Source: an uncultured Pelagibacteraceae bacterium
Lineage (GTDB): Bacteria; Pseudomonadota; Alphaproteobacteria; Pelagibacterales; Pelagibacteraceae
Assembly (NCBI GenBank): GCA_902562875.1
Contig: CACEVB010000005.1
Location: 46,932-110,931, forward strand
DNA: 64,000 bases
Direction of reading: 5' to 3'
Shown here: piece by piece, positions 34,996 through 43,535 of the stretch
Layout: each line of letters starts with the position of its first letter
How positions within the stretch are numbered: position 1 is the first letter of the stretch
Translations under genes and position numbers: made by a program
Notes under the pieces: generated by a model
What the model was told of the DNA's origin: nothing
Databases searched by the model: none
Seen by the model: only the letters and a program-made list of their open reading frames with translations

Positions 34996-35469
34996 TTATT
35001 TTAAAGGTTGAAGAACTCTATTTATATAATGTATTACACCGTTTGAAACTTCGACATCAGCTGTTACAACTTCTGCCTCATTAATATAAACTATACCATT
35101 TACTTTTTTAATCGTAATTTCTTCACCGTTAATAGCCTTAAGTTTAACTTCACCATCTATTTCAGAGGAAGTAATTTTTTTTGAAAAAACGTGTCGACCT
35201 AATATATTTACTAACTTATCTTTATTCTCTTCTCTTAAGAGACCGTAATATGTTTTAGCACTTATGGCAGCAAACGCATCATCTAATGGCGCAAAAACAG
35301 TGAAAGGTCCAGCCCCTTTTAGATTTTTATTTAAACCAGATTTAGCAAGAGTTTCATTTAATTTATTAAACTTACCTGCCTCATTAAGCTCTTCAATTAC
35401 ATTTCCAAATGTAATAGATGGTGCAAATGTTATAATTAGTACACTTAAGATTAGATAGAATTTATTCAT
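34996..35469 (-). CDS. Exported fasciclin (FAS1) domain protein
   Basis: A 157-residue protein with a signal peptide (about residues 1-22) and one FAS1 domain: FNKLNETLAKSGLN, the H1 box GPFTVFAPLDDAFAAI, LGRHVFSKKI, a KAINGEEITIKKVNG strand and the H2 region SNGVIHYINRVLQP. FAS1 domains mediate adhesion or small-ligand binding at the cell surface. Monocistronic, convergent with the CRTAC1-like gene and divergent from the small membrane protein at 35574. Confidence 0.93.
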   Translation of the reverse strand: MNKFYLILSVLIITFAPSITFGNVIEELNEAGKFNKLNETLAKSGLNKNLKGAGPFTVFAPLDDAFAAISAKTYYGLLREENKDKLVNILGRHVFSKKITSSEIDGEVKLKAINGEEITIKKVNGIVYINEAEVVTADVEVSNGVIHYINRVLQPLK

Positions 35470-35573
35470 AGACTTTAAATAACAATAAATTAATAATTTA
35501 AAAACCTATTTAACTGCGACAAAAGTTAGAATAAAATTACTACTAAATATCAATATTTCATGTATTAAACCTT

Positions 35574-35717
35574 ATGACTTTTTGTTCTGTTTCACTAATT
35601 GCTTTATTTATTGCTGTATTAGGTATTTTTATTTTTAGAAAACCTTCAAAAGCAGAGTTAAATAAGTTTGAAAAAGAGGACCAAGAAAGATTTAACTGGT
35701 CAAAAATGGGTTTTTAA
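35574..35717 (+). CDS. 47-residue small membrane protein
   Basis: A short ORF with one hydrophobic helix (VSLIALFIAVLGIFIF) followed by a charged cytoplasmic-type tail (KAELNKFEKEDQERFNW). The composition change and the positively charged flank after the helix are typical of a real bitopic protein. It ends 19 bases before the ATG of the Cys-rich exported protein and would be its operon partner. Calling it means the longer TTG-started reading of the next gene is wrong. Unknown function. Confidence 0.6.
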   Translation: MTFCSVSLIALFIAVLGIFIFRKPSKAELNKFEKEDQERFNWSKMGF

Positions 35718-35736
35718 AAAACCTAAATTAAATCAA

Positions 35737-36438
35737 ATGAAATTCTTGCAAAATGTTTTAAAATTCACTGCAATTTTTTTATTAACTCTAAATTTTTCAA
35801 ACATTTCTATTTCTGATGAAAAAAATTATTATAAAGATTTAGTTACAGATTGGTCTAGAATTTTTCCTGACAATAACAGAAACGCTGCAGGGCCAAAATT
35901 TTTTAAGTATATAATTGATAAAGATATTACTTATAATGATTTTATTGAATACAACAAATTATACTGTGCCGTGTCTGGATCACTAATTGATCCAAATAGT
36001 ACTCCTGAATTTGTAAATATAAGTGAGGAAAAAACAGGAAAAAAAATGTGCGGAAATTATTATAGATGCTGTGTTCCCTGCTCATGTGATTTGATGAAAT
36101 ATACGACGGTTCAAAAAATGAAGCACAAGTTTAAAGATGGATTAAAAGAATTTTATGTTCTTACAATTAATAATCCTTGTACAAAAAAAGATTTTCCTGA
36201 AAGAGTAACAAAAAAATATTTTTGCGATGGTGGCAATATTGCAAAAGACCAAGTTTATAATCTAGATGGACGAATGGTCATTGGTTTGTTTCACAATACA
36301 AAACCATGTAATGATAATGACATAAAAATTGTGAAAGCTCATCCTGTAACTGGAGAATACTGCGATATCAGAAACAATACTCCTTTAGAAAAATTACAGG
36401 CTGGAATGGGAGATATATTTATTAAACTTGCTAGGTAA
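35737..36438 (+). CDS. Cys-rich exported protein of unknown function
   Basis: About 233 residues starting at the ATG that opens a clean signal peptide (MKFLQNVLKFTAIFLLTL, to about residue 27). The mature part has about a dozen Cys residues, including the dense cluster MCGNYYRCCVPCSCDLMKY, plus NPCTKKDF, KYFCDGG, KPCND and GEYCDI, pointing to multiple disulfides or a metal site in the periplasm. In a low-GC streamlined genome so many Cys is unusual. I do not recognise the family. Its end overlaps the convergent short photolyase gene by eight bases. Confidence 0.75.
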   Translation: MKFLQNVLKFTAIFLLTLNFSNISISDEKNYYKDLVTDWSRIFPDNNRNAAGPKFFKYIIDKDITYNDFIEYNKLYCAVSGSLIDPNSTPEFVNISEEKTGKKMCGNYYRCCVPCSCDLMKYTTVQKMKHKFKDGLKEFYVLTINNPCTKKDFPERVTKKYFCDGGNIAKDQVYNLDGRMVIGLFHNTKPCNDNDIKIVKAHPVTGEYCDIRNNTPLEKLQAGMGDIFIKLAR

Positions 36439-37573
36439 ACTTAGCAACAATCTTAGGTATATAACCTTTAAAATTAAAAAAACCTTTATTGCAAAATTGC
36501 CAAGAAAATTGATCTAATTCCCTATAAATAAATTTATAATTACTTAAGTTAGATAAAACAAAATCTAAATTTTCCCCAACAGATGGATAAAGAATATAAA
36601 AGTCGCTCTTAATATATTTTAATTTATCAATTGAAACACTCTCGCAATTAATTGACAAACTTTTAATTCTTTCTAGCTGGTCACTAATTAATTCAGATTT
36701 AAATTTTATAACATTATCACTCAGTTTGATTTGTCTAAATTCGTTGGAGTTAATAGCTAAAATTATTTTATCAAATTTAAATTCTATAAAATCTGAATTC
36801 TCAAATGATAAATTATTTTCAAAAATGACAAGAGTTTTATCTTCATTTATTTCTGGATTAATAAAATCATTCTTAATAATTGAATAAGTTTTATCGGCTA
36901 TTTTGGGAGGTGCACTTTCATTTAATTTTATATTTTGAAACCGATTATTTGTAAATTTTTTGATATTCCACTCTGATGCTAAGTAATGTTTTCCTTGTGT
37001 TTGAATACCAGCAACCCATCTCCAACCTAATGTGTTCGAAGCTGCATCTCCATCATAAAGATGCTTTAAAAAAAATTCTGCTCCTAATTCCCAGGGTAAA
37101 TCAAGTGTGAAAATCCATATACTAGCAAACCACATTCTCGTATGATTGTGTAAGTAATTGTGTGTTTTTAATTCTTTTACCCACCCATCAAAACATTCGA
37201 TATTAGTTTTTCCTTCTACAGCTTTTAGATAATTGATATCCTCTTTATATTTCTCTCTTATGCTATTTAAGCTAATAATATATTCACTCCAAACGGACGG
37301 TCTTAACTCTAACCATCCTTTCCAATAAGTTCTCCAAAGCACTTCTTGAATAAATTTTTCATTTTTATTAAAGGAATATTTTGCTAGTGATTTTTTAATA
37401 ATTTCAATTTCGTTAAGAACCCCATGAGTTATATATGGGGACAGACAAGAAACATTACTACGTTTATCAGGTCCAAAATCAAAATTCCTCAATTTTGAAT
37501 AGTCTGATAAGTTTCTTTCAATAAATCTATCTAACTTTTCAATGGCTTTCGCCCTAGATGTCTCAAAATTCAT
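36431..37573 (-). CDS. Short photolyase-like FAD-binding protein (NewPHL type)
   Basis: A 380-residue protein that has only the helical FAD domain of photolyases: RSNVSCLSPYITHGVLNEIE, FIQEVLWRTYWKGWLELRP, HNHTRMWFASIWIFTLDLPW, GDAASNTLGWRWVAGIQTQG and KHYLASEWNIKKFT. The N-terminal antenna domain is missing from the start, while about 150 extra residues follow at the C-terminus. This fits the recently separated NewPHL subclass of CPD photolyases. It sits six bases behind argG on the minus strand, in that operon. Confidence 0.87.
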   Translation of the reverse strand: MNFETSRAKAIEKLDRFIERNLSDYSKLRNFDFGPDKRSNVSCLSPYITHGVLNEIEIIKKSLAKYSFNKNEKFIQEVLWRTYWKGWLELRPSVWSEYIISLNSIREKYKEDINYLKAVEGKTNIECFDGWVKELKTHNYLHNHTRMWFASIWIFTLDLPWELGAEFFLKHLYDGDAASNTLGWRWVAGIQTQGKHYLASEWNIKKFTNNRFQNIKLNESAPPKIADKTYSIIKNDFINPEINEDKTLVIFENNLSFENSDFIEFKFDKIILAINSNEFRQIKLSDNVIKFKSELISDQLERIKSLSINCESVSIDKLKYIKSDFYILYPSVGENLDFVLSNLSNYKFIYRELDQFSWQFCNKGFFNFKGYIPKIVAKFT

Positions 37574-37579
37574 AATTAT

Positions 37580-38764
37580 TTATTTTAGCTTTTTTTTGTG
37601 AAAATTAATAAATCTCTCAACGTTTGATTTATTAAATGTTTTATTTTCCTCAAACGAAACTTTTTTCATTGAATAAGCTTTGCTTTTAGTCATTCTTGAA
37701 TAAATAGTAATATTTCCTTTGTAGAGTTTTAATTTTACCGAGCCGTTTACTTTATTTCTTTTTTCATCAATAACCCTTTGTAACTTAAATCTTTCTTTAG
37801 AAAACCAATATCCATTATAAATTAATTCTGCATATCTTGGCATGATCTCATCTTTTTTATGCATTGTTTGCTTATCTAATGTTACGGACTCTATTGCTCT
37901 ATGAGCATTTAACAACAATGTTCCACCTGGAGTTTCATAAACACCTCTAGATTTTATTCCGATAAATCTATTTTCAACTAGATCTACTCTTCCAATTCCA
38001 TTTTTACTAGCTAACTGATTAAGTTTTTCTAGAAGTTTAGCAGGAGAAACTTTTTTACCATTAATTCCATAAGGATCTCCATTTTTAAAATTGATGGTCA
38101 CAAAACTTGGCTTATTAGGAGCTTTCTCAGGAGATATTGTTCTTTGAAATATAAACTCTGGGGGAAAGTTTTTTGGATTTTCCAATGCTTTACCCTCCGT
38201 AGAAGTATGGAATAAATTATCATCAACTGAAAAAGGTGGTGCTCCTTTTTTATCTCTAGGAATAGGTATTTTATTTTTTTTTGCGTATTTAATTAAATCT
38301 GATCTTGAATTCATTTTCCATATACGCCAAGGAGAAATGACCTTTATTTTAGGACCAAAGTAGTGATAACCTAGTTCAAATCTTACCTGATCATTTCCTT
38401 TACCAGTTGAACCATGAGATACAGCAAAAGCTTTAAATTTTTTCGCAACTCTGATCTGATCTTTAGCAATAAGAGGTCTTGCAATAGATGTGCCTAGCAA
38501 ATAAACACCCTCATACACAGCATGACCCCTGATCATTGGATAAACATAATCCTTAACAAATATATCTTTAAGATCTTTAATAATTATATTTTTCACACCT
38601 AGTTTTTTTGCATTATTAATAATTTTTTTTTTATCCATTTTTTGTCCAATATCTGCTGTATAAGCAACAATTTCAGCTCTATAATTTTCTTGCAGCCACC
38701 TTAAGATGATTGAAGTATCTAAACCACCAGAATAGGCTAATATAATTTTTTTCTCTGATTTCAT
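37580..38764 (-). CDS. argG: Argininosuccinate synthase
   Basis: A 394-residue ATP-dependent ligase joining citrulline and aspartate. ATP loop AYSGGLDTSIILRWLQE at the N-terminus, VAYTADIGQ, AVSHGSTGKGNDQVRFELGYH, SPWRIW and the C-terminal GRVDLVENRFIGIKSRGVYETPGGT are all intact. Cytoplasmic arginine biosynthesis. It lies between ialB and the short photolyase, separated by six bases on each side, so all three are likely one transcript. Confidence 0.97.
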   Translation of the reverse strand: MKSEKKIILAYSGGLDTSIILRWLQENYRAEIVAYTADIGQKMDKKKIINNAKKLGVKNIIIKDLKDIFVKDYVYPMIRGHAVYEGVYLLGTSIARPLIAKDQIRVAKKFKAFAVSHGSTGKGNDQVRFELGYHYFGPKIKVISPWRIWKMNSRSDLIKYAKKNKIPIPRDKKGAPPFSVDDNLFHTSTEGKALENPKNFPPEFIFQRTISPEKAPNKPSFVTINFKNGDPYGINGKKVSPAKLLEKLNQLASKNGIGRVDLVENRFIGIKSRGVYETPGGTLLLNAHRAIESVTLDKQTMHKKDEIMPRYAELIYNGYWFSKERFKLQRVIDEKRNKVNGSVKLKLYKGNITIYSRMTKSKAYSMKKVSFEENKTFNKSNVERFINFHKKKLK

Positions 38765-38770
38765 TTAAAA

Positions 38771-39283
38771 CTATGTGCAACTTTTTTTTGCGACACCATA
38801 AGCTTTAGTAAAGCCCATCAAAGAATAATGATCTATAGTTTGAGAACCTTCTTTGTTGTAGCCTGTCACCATAATTCTTGAAGCTTTTTTCATGGTTTTA
38901 ATAATTCTTTTTTCAATTTTATTATCAGCAATCCAGGCAAAACCTTCTTGCTTAATATCGAATTTATAATTAGATTTTCCAGACTTTGCTGAAACGGTAT
39001 TTTGCAGATTGTAGTCATATCCAGATGTTGTACTAACTTCATCAACAATTTTTTCATTAGGTCTAAAACTCACGAAAAGTCTTGCTTCTCTTTCAACTTT
39101 TTTTGGTGATTGCAAAACAGGTTTTGATTGTGCAAAACAAACTTTGTCAGTTCCATTTGAATAAACTACTGTTTCCCAATCTTTAAATTTACCTATTTTT
39201 TTAACCTCTTCTGCATTAGCGAAACTAAAATAAAAAAATAATAAAAAAAATAATTTAAAAGTAATATTTTTAATTATGGACAT
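38771..39283 (-). CDS. Invasion-associated locus B (IalB) family exported protein
   Basis: A 170-residue protein with a signal peptide (residues 1-24, ending ANA) and the IalB pattern: GKFKDWETVVYSNGTDKVCFAQSKP, LFVSFRPNEK, a FAWIADNKIEKRII region and C-terminal SLMGFTKAYGVAKKSC. Two Cys are placed to form the family's disulfide. Despite the name, IalB proteins are common in free-living alphaproteobacteria and their role is unclear. Overlaps the aldo/keto reductase gene by ten bases. Confidence 0.88.
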   Translation of the reverse strand: MSIIKNITFKLFFLLFFYFSFANAEEVKKIGKFKDWETVVYSNGTDKVCFAQSKPVLQSPKKVEREARLFVSFRPNEKIVDEVSTTSGYDYNLQNTVSAKSGKSNYKFDIKQEGFAWIADNKIEKRIIKTMKKASRIMVTGYNKEGSQTIDHYSLMGFTKAYGVAKKSCT

Positions 39284-40308
39284 GGATTTGGATACTTTCT
39301 TTGAACTGCATTAATTTCATTTATTACATCTTTATCTAAGTTTACTTTTACACTTTCTATATTTGTTTTCAACTGCTCCATTGTTGTTGCACCAATTATA
39401 ACACTAGTCATAAAATCTTGTATCTCGCAAAATTTTATTGCCATTTGACTCATATCTAAATTATATTTTTTACTAATTTCATAATATTCTTCAATCGCAT
39501 TTTCAGATTGTGGTTTTCTATATCTGCCCCAAAATTCATAATCTCTCTCAATTCTCGACCCTTTTGGCATTGCACCATTTCTATATTTTCCACTCAAATA
39601 ACCGCTGGCTAGCGGAGAGTAAGATAAACAACCTATTTGTTCTCTTATTGAAACCTCAGCCAAGCCAACCTCATAAGATCTATTAAGCAGACTATAAGGG
39701 TTTTGAATTGACATCATCCTAGGTAGATTTTTATCTTTAGATAACTGCATGAAATTCATAACTCCCCACGGTGTTTCATTTGATAGACCAACATATTTTA
39801 TTTTACCTTCGTTTATAAACTTTTCTAAATTAATCAAAACGTCTTCAAATTTATTCCACTCACTCTCTTTATGAGTGTACCCAAGTTTTCCAAAATTATT
39901 CACATTTCTCTCTGGCCAATGTAATTGATACAAGTCTATATAATCTGTCTTTAATCTTTTTAAGGAATTGTTCAGAGCGTTTTCTAAATTTTCTCCTACA
40001 AAACTGTTTTTCCCATCTCTTAAATAACCTCTTGATGGTCCTGCCACTTTAGATGCTAAAATAATTTCTTTTCTTTTTTTATTTTTTGTAAACCAGTTAC
40101 CTATGATTTCCTCAGTAAACCCGTAGGTACTTTCTCTTGGTGGTACAGAATAAAGTTCAGCTGTATCCCAGAAATTTACACCATTATCTAAGGCGTAATT
40201 CATTTGCTCAAATGCCTCTATTTCACTATTTTGTTCACCCCATGTCATTGTACCGAGACATATTGTGCTCACATTAAGGTCGGTATTTCCTAGTTTTTTG
40301 TAATTCAT
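39274..40308 (-). CDS. Aldo/keto reductase (Tas-like)
   Basis: A 344-residue AKR with the catalytic tetrad visible: Asp in FWDTAELY, Tyr in that same segment, Lys in ILASKVAGP and His in LYQLHWPER; NADP loop near the C-terminus IGATTMEQLKTNI. The start KLGNTDLNVSTICLGTMTWGEQN is typical of the E. coli Tas branch. Reduces an unidentified carbonyl substrate. First gene of the minus-strand run AKR - ialB - argG - short photolyase. Confidence 0.93.
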   Translation of the reverse strand: MNYKKLGNTDLNVSTICLGTMTWGEQNSEIEAFEQMNYALDNGVNFWDTAELYSVPPRESTYGFTEEIIGNWFTKNKKRKEIILASKVAGPSRGYLRDGKNSFVGENLENALNNSLKRLKTDYIDLYQLHWPERNVNNFGKLGYTHKESEWNKFEDVLINLEKFINEGKIKYVGLSNETPWGVMNFMQLSKDKNLPRMMSIQNPYSLLNRSYEVGLAEVSIREQIGCLSYSPLASGYLSGKYRNGAMPKGSRIERDYEFWGRYRKPQSENAIEEYYEISKKYNLDMSQMAIKFCEIQDFMTSVIIGATTMEQLKTNIESVKVNLDKDVINEINAVQRKYPNPCP

Positions 40309-40335
40309 TTTTTATTTATAACTTTTATTTATCTT

Positions 40336-40366
40336 TTGACTTCTTGAAAATATAGTAAAATATTAT
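40336..40366 (+). promoter_or_regulatory. Candidate sigma-70 promoter of the Bax-inhibitor-like gene
   Basis: TTGACT (40336-40341) and TATTAT (40361-40366) are separated by 19 bases. A start point near 40373 would leave only about six bases before the ATG at 40379, and no Shine-Dalgarno is visible, so the mRNA could be leaderless. Spacing is not ideal. Confidence 0.35.
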
Positions 40367-40378
40367 TATATATATTGT

Positions 40379-41140
40379 ATGGAATTCAATAGAGATAATA
40401 TTATCAAAAATAAAACATCAACCGTTAAACAATCAGTTGCAATGGATGAGGGCCTTAGAGCCTACATGCTTAAAGTTTACAATTATATGTCAACTGGCGT
40501 TTTATTGACAGGTATCGTAGCTCTTTTAACTTTTAAGATGTCAGTTGTAACAAGTTCAGATGGTTCAATAATAGCGCTTACAGACATAGGTAATGCAATA
40601 TATTTATCTGGGTTGAAATGGATAATTATGTTGGCGCCACTAGGTATAGTTTTCTATATGAGTTTTGGAATAAATAAAATGAGTTCCTCTAAAGCTCAAA
40701 CCACATTTTGGATTTTTGCTGGATTGATGGGATTATCTTTATCGTCGATACTTTTGGTTTACACTGGATTAAGCGTAACTAGAGTATTTTTTATAACCTC
40801 TGCAACTTTCGGTGCTATGAGCATCTACGGTTATACTACCAAGAGAGATCTAACTAAATTAGGTTCTTTCTTAATGATGGGTTTGATAGGTATAATTATA
40901 GCGTCATTAGTAAATATATTTTTAAAATCATCTATGATGTATTTTGTTATATCGATTTTAGGAGTTTTAATTTTTGTAGGTTTAACAGCTTACGACACTC
41001 AAAAAATTAAAAATATGTATGTAGCATCTGATAGTGGAGAGCTTATGGGAAAAAAAGCTATTATGGGTGCATTAACATTGTACTTAGATTTCATTAATTT
41101 ATTTATAATGTTGCTTAGATTATTTGGTCAGCGAAGATAA
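40379..41140 (+). CDS. Bax inhibitor-1 / YccA family membrane protein
   Basis: A 253-residue protein with seven predicted membrane helices after a polar N-terminus. Family features: AYMLKVYNYMSTGVLLTGIVALL, KWIIMLAPLG, a SATFGAMSIYGYTTKRDLTKLGSF block and the closing LTAYDTQKIKNMY and ALTLYLDFINLFIMLLRLFG. BI-1 proteins form pH-gated calcium leaks in characterised members; YccA modulates FtsH. Its stop abuts that of DUF2794. Confidence 0.93.
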   Translation: MEFNRDNIIKNKTSTVKQSVAMDEGLRAYMLKVYNYMSTGVLLTGIVALLTFKMSVVTSSDGSIIALTDIGNAIYLSGLKWIIMLAPLGIVFYMSFGINKMSSSKAQTTFWIFAGLMGLSLSSILLVYTGLSVTRVFFITSATFGAMSIYGYTTKRDLTKLGSFLMMGLIGIIIASLVNIFLKSSMMYFVISILGVLIFVGLTAYDTQKIKNMYVASDSGELMGKKAIMGALTLYLDFINLFIMLLRLFGQRR

Positions 41141-41485
41141 TTATTTCTGAAATTTCTTCCAGTTAGTGTTTTTAATTAAATCTTCAAGATTATCAGAATT
41201 TTTATAAATTTTTCCCTCAAAGTCTGTAATAACATATCTGAAATATTTGTTTTTCGGTTTAAAATTTTTGCAGATCCTATACATTGCGTTCTCTGTTGAA
41301 TTTTTAAAGACGCTAAATCCAACTTGTATTGCTGAAATTGTTAATCCATAATCTTTCCAAGATCCGTCTGAAACCATCTTAGCGTATAGATTTAAAATAG
41401 TTTTAAGTTCCTTTTTTTCAAAAAAAAATTTTTTTTTATTTGCTTCAAAGTTGTTATTAACAATTAATTTCAAGTTAGTTTTCAT
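41141..41485 (-). CDS. DUF2794 protein
   Basis: A 114-residue soluble protein of an alphaproteobacterial family: FEKKELKTILNLYAKMVSDGSWKDYGL is the signature, followed by GFSVFKNSTENAMYRICK and an YFRYVITDFEGKIY strand. No function is known. Overlaps the yciB stop by 11 bases on the minus strand. Useful as a lineage marker since the family is largely restricted to alphaproteobacteria. Confidence 0.87.
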   Translation of the reverse strand: MKTNLKLIVNNNFEANKKKFFFEKKELKTILNLYAKMVSDGSWKDYGLTISAIQVGFSVFKNSTENAMYRICKNFKPKNKYFRYVITDFEGKIYKNSDNLEDLIKNTNWKKFQK

Positions 41486-42029
41486 CTATTTTATATTTAT
41501 TTAATATACTGATTTGAAAAGCAGTAAAAATAAAAGTTATTGGTAGTAACCCCCAAACTTTAAAATTTACCCAAAATTCCTCTGATTGTGTTCTCCAAAC
41601 AATTTCGTTTAGCAAGGCTAAACCAAAGAAAAAAAATATCCATCTATTTGTTAAAATTTGCCAACCATCATCTTTAATTAAAATTGATTTACCTAAAAAT
41701 TTTTTTAACAAAGGTTCTTTAGAAAAATATTTTCCAAATATTAAAACAATTCCAAACAAAATATTTACAACAGTTGGTTTAATATAAATAAATATTGGAT
41801 TATCAAAATATAATGTAAGAGCTCCAAAAAAAGTAATTAGAATTCCACCTGTTAGAGGTATCATTGGAATTTTTTTTTCTAAATACCAATTAATTGCCAA
41901 AGCAATTATTGTTGCAACTATAAATGGAGGAATTGCAACTTTTAAGTCTTTATCATTGTTGTAATAAAAACTAAAGAAAACTAATAATGGTCCAAAGTCT
42001 GTGACAAATTTGATCAAAGATTTATTCAC
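41475..42029 (-). CDS. yciB: YciB / intracellular septation protein A
   Basis: A 184-residue inner-membrane protein with five hydrophobic helices. Family features are KFVTDFGPLLVFFSFYY at the start, PLTGGILITFFGALTLYF, FIYIKPTVVNILFGIVLIFG and GWQILTNRWIFFFFGLALLNE. YciB takes part in envelope and septum maintenance. Heads a two-gene minus-strand unit with DUF2794, diverging from hspQ. Confidence 0.92.
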   Translation of the reverse strand: MNKSLIKFVTDFGPLLVFFSFYYNNDKDLKVAIPPFIVATIIALAINWYLEKKIPMIPLTGGILITFFGALTLYFDNPIFIYIKPTVVNILFGIVLIFGKYFSKEPLLKKFLGKSILIKDDGWQILTNRWIFFFFGLALLNEIVWRTQSEEFWVNFKVWGLLPITFIFTAFQISILNKYKIDEN

Positions 42030-42105
42030 AACACATATTAACAGATTAAAAAAACAATTAAATTTTTTTTATTGATTTTTTTAAACAAATAACCATATTA
42101 ATATA

Positions 42106-42426
42106 GTGACTGTTCAAAAAGCAAAATTTTCAATAGGTGATGTTGTTAAGCATAGACATTTTGATTTTAGAGGAGTTATCTATGATGTAGATTTTGAGTT
42201 TAATAATTCAGAAGAGTGGTACCAATCTATCCCAAAAAATGTAAGACCAAGAAAAGATCAACCATTTTATCATCTTTTAGCCGAAAATGATGAAATTACG
42301 TATGAGGCTTACGTGTCAGAACAAAATTTATTAGTTGATAACTCAAAAGAGCCAATTAAACACCCGCTGATTAATGAAATATTTTCTGGTAAAAAAGGCT
42401 CGGGTTACTTTAAGCCCTCAAATTAA
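42106..42426 (+). CDS. hspQ: Heat shock protein HspQ (YccV-like)
   Basis: A 106-residue HspQ: FSIGDVVKHRHFDFRGVIYDVDFEF, NVRPRKDQPFYHLLAEN and YVSEQNLLVD are diagnostic. It acts as a Lon specificity factor in some bacteria and was first noted for binding hemimethylated DNA. The start is GTG at 42106, placing the reading frame directly on the conserved N-terminus; no ATG is available. Stands alone between yciB and the ccm cluster. Confidence 0.92.
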   Translation: MTVQKAKFSIGDVVKHRHFDFRGVIYDVDFEFNNSEEWYQSIPKNVRPRKDQPFYHLLAENDEITYEAYVSEQNLLVDNSKEPIKHPLINEIFSGKKGSGYFKPSN

Positions 42427-42597
42427 TAAATTAGTCAATTTTTAAACACATTTAACTCAAATCTTAGACATAACTGAAGTTTATTTTAGTTTTATTCTGG
42501 CCAAGGATACAAATCTTCTTCCTTATTTATCTCCCTCTGTGTTCTTGGTCAGAAATTTCCCTAGAAAATTCTAACATAATGATTATGTATCTTTTCT

Positions 42598-43293
42598 ATG
42601 AATTTTATTCTTAAAATAAATAAAATTAGTCTAAAAGCACAAAGATATATTTTTTTTCTTTTTATAATAGTTTTTTCAATTGGAATTGTTGAGGCTTTAA
42701 TATTGTCTCCATCGGATTATAAACAAAGTGATAGTGTAAGAATTATGTATGTTCATGTTCCATCAGCATGGACATCTGTTGGTATTTTTTCTGTTATAGC
42801 AATCCTATCATTAGGAAATTTAATTTTCAAAAATAAATATTTTTTAACAATCGCAAAAAGTTTAGCTCCATCAGGCTTAATTTTTAATATAATTGCATTA
42901 GTTACTGGTTCTATATGGGGTAAACCGACTTGGGGCACTTGGTGGGCATGGGACGCAAGAATAACCTCCATGTTGGTTCTTTGTATTTTTTATATTTTAT
43001 ATATACTGAGCTGGAGAGTTTTCGAGCATAAAGAAAATTTAAGTAAAGTAACTTCGATAATTTCTTTACTTGGATTAATTAATTTACCAATTATAAAATT
43101 TTCAGTTGAATGGTGGGCAACTTTACACCAATCAGCCTCTATAAAATTAACGGGCTCTTCCATTCATTCCTCAATGTTATTGCCTTTATTTATAATGACT
43201 GCGGCATTTGTACTTTTTTCAATTTTAATATTTTTAATGAAATATAATACAGAACTGATAAAAATAAAAAATAAAGGTCTAGATAGAATATGA
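42598..43293 (+). CDS. ccmC: Haem exporter/handling protein CcmC
   Basis: A 231-residue membrane protein with six helices and the tryptophan-rich haem-handling motif WGTWWAWDARITS between periplasmic histidines (VHVPSAW upstream and TLHQSASI downstream). CcmC loads haem onto CcmE. First gene of the ccmCDEFGH run, overlapping ccmD by four bases. The ABC subunits ccmA and ccmB, which often precede ccmC, are absent here. Confidence 0.96.
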   Translation: MNFILKINKISLKAQRYIFFLFIIVFSIGIVEALILSPSDYKQSDSVRIMYVHVPSAWTSVGIFSVIAILSLGNLIFKNKYFLTIAKSLAPSGLIFNIIALVTGSIWGKPTWGTWWAWDARITSMLVLCIFYILYILSWRVFEHKENLSKVTSIISLLGLINLPIIKFSVEWWATLHQSASIKLTGSSIHSSMLLPLFIMTAAFVLFSILIFLMKYNTELIKIKNKGLDRI

Positions 43294-43523
43294 TTTACGA
43301 AATTATTTTAATGAACGGATATGGTATATATGTGTGGTCCTCATTTATGTTCACATTTATTTGTTTTATTGGCCTATATCTAAAAATTAAATCTCAGCTA
43401 ATTAAAGAACAGGAAAAATTCAAAGCTAAATATTTCGATTTGACTGAAGAAGAAACTCAAGCTGTAATAAAGCAGAAAACATATAGAGATATCCTTGCTT
43501 TTACAAACATATCAAAAATTTAA
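43290..43523 (+). CDS. ccmD: Haem exporter protein CcmD
   Basis: A 77-residue protein with one helix (YGIYVWSSFMFTFICFIGLYL), preceded by the typical MNGYG and followed by a charged cytoplasmic tail. CcmD anchors CcmE-haem release. The ATG at 43290 overlaps ccmC; a second ATG at 43314 would give the commoner short form. Placement between ccmC and ccmE makes the identity firm even though the sequence is poorly conserved. Confidence 0.88.
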   Translation: MIYEIILMNGYGIYVWSSFMFTFICFIGLYLKIKSQLIKEQEKFKAKYFDLTEEETQAVIKQKTYRDILAFTNISKI

Positions 43524-43535
43524 TTTAAAGAGTTC

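Noticed and set aside
35668..35736. TTG start that lengthens the Cys-rich exported protein by 23 residues
   Set aside because: It would bury the signal peptide behind a charged segment and overlap the 47-residue membrane ORF; the ATG at 35737 gives a normal signal peptide.
42427..42597. Possible short gene on either strand in the 171-base gap before ccmC
   Set aside because: Minus-strand frames give only short peptides broken by stops (one ends in KEEDLYPWPE), with no start codon or site; I see no supported feature there.
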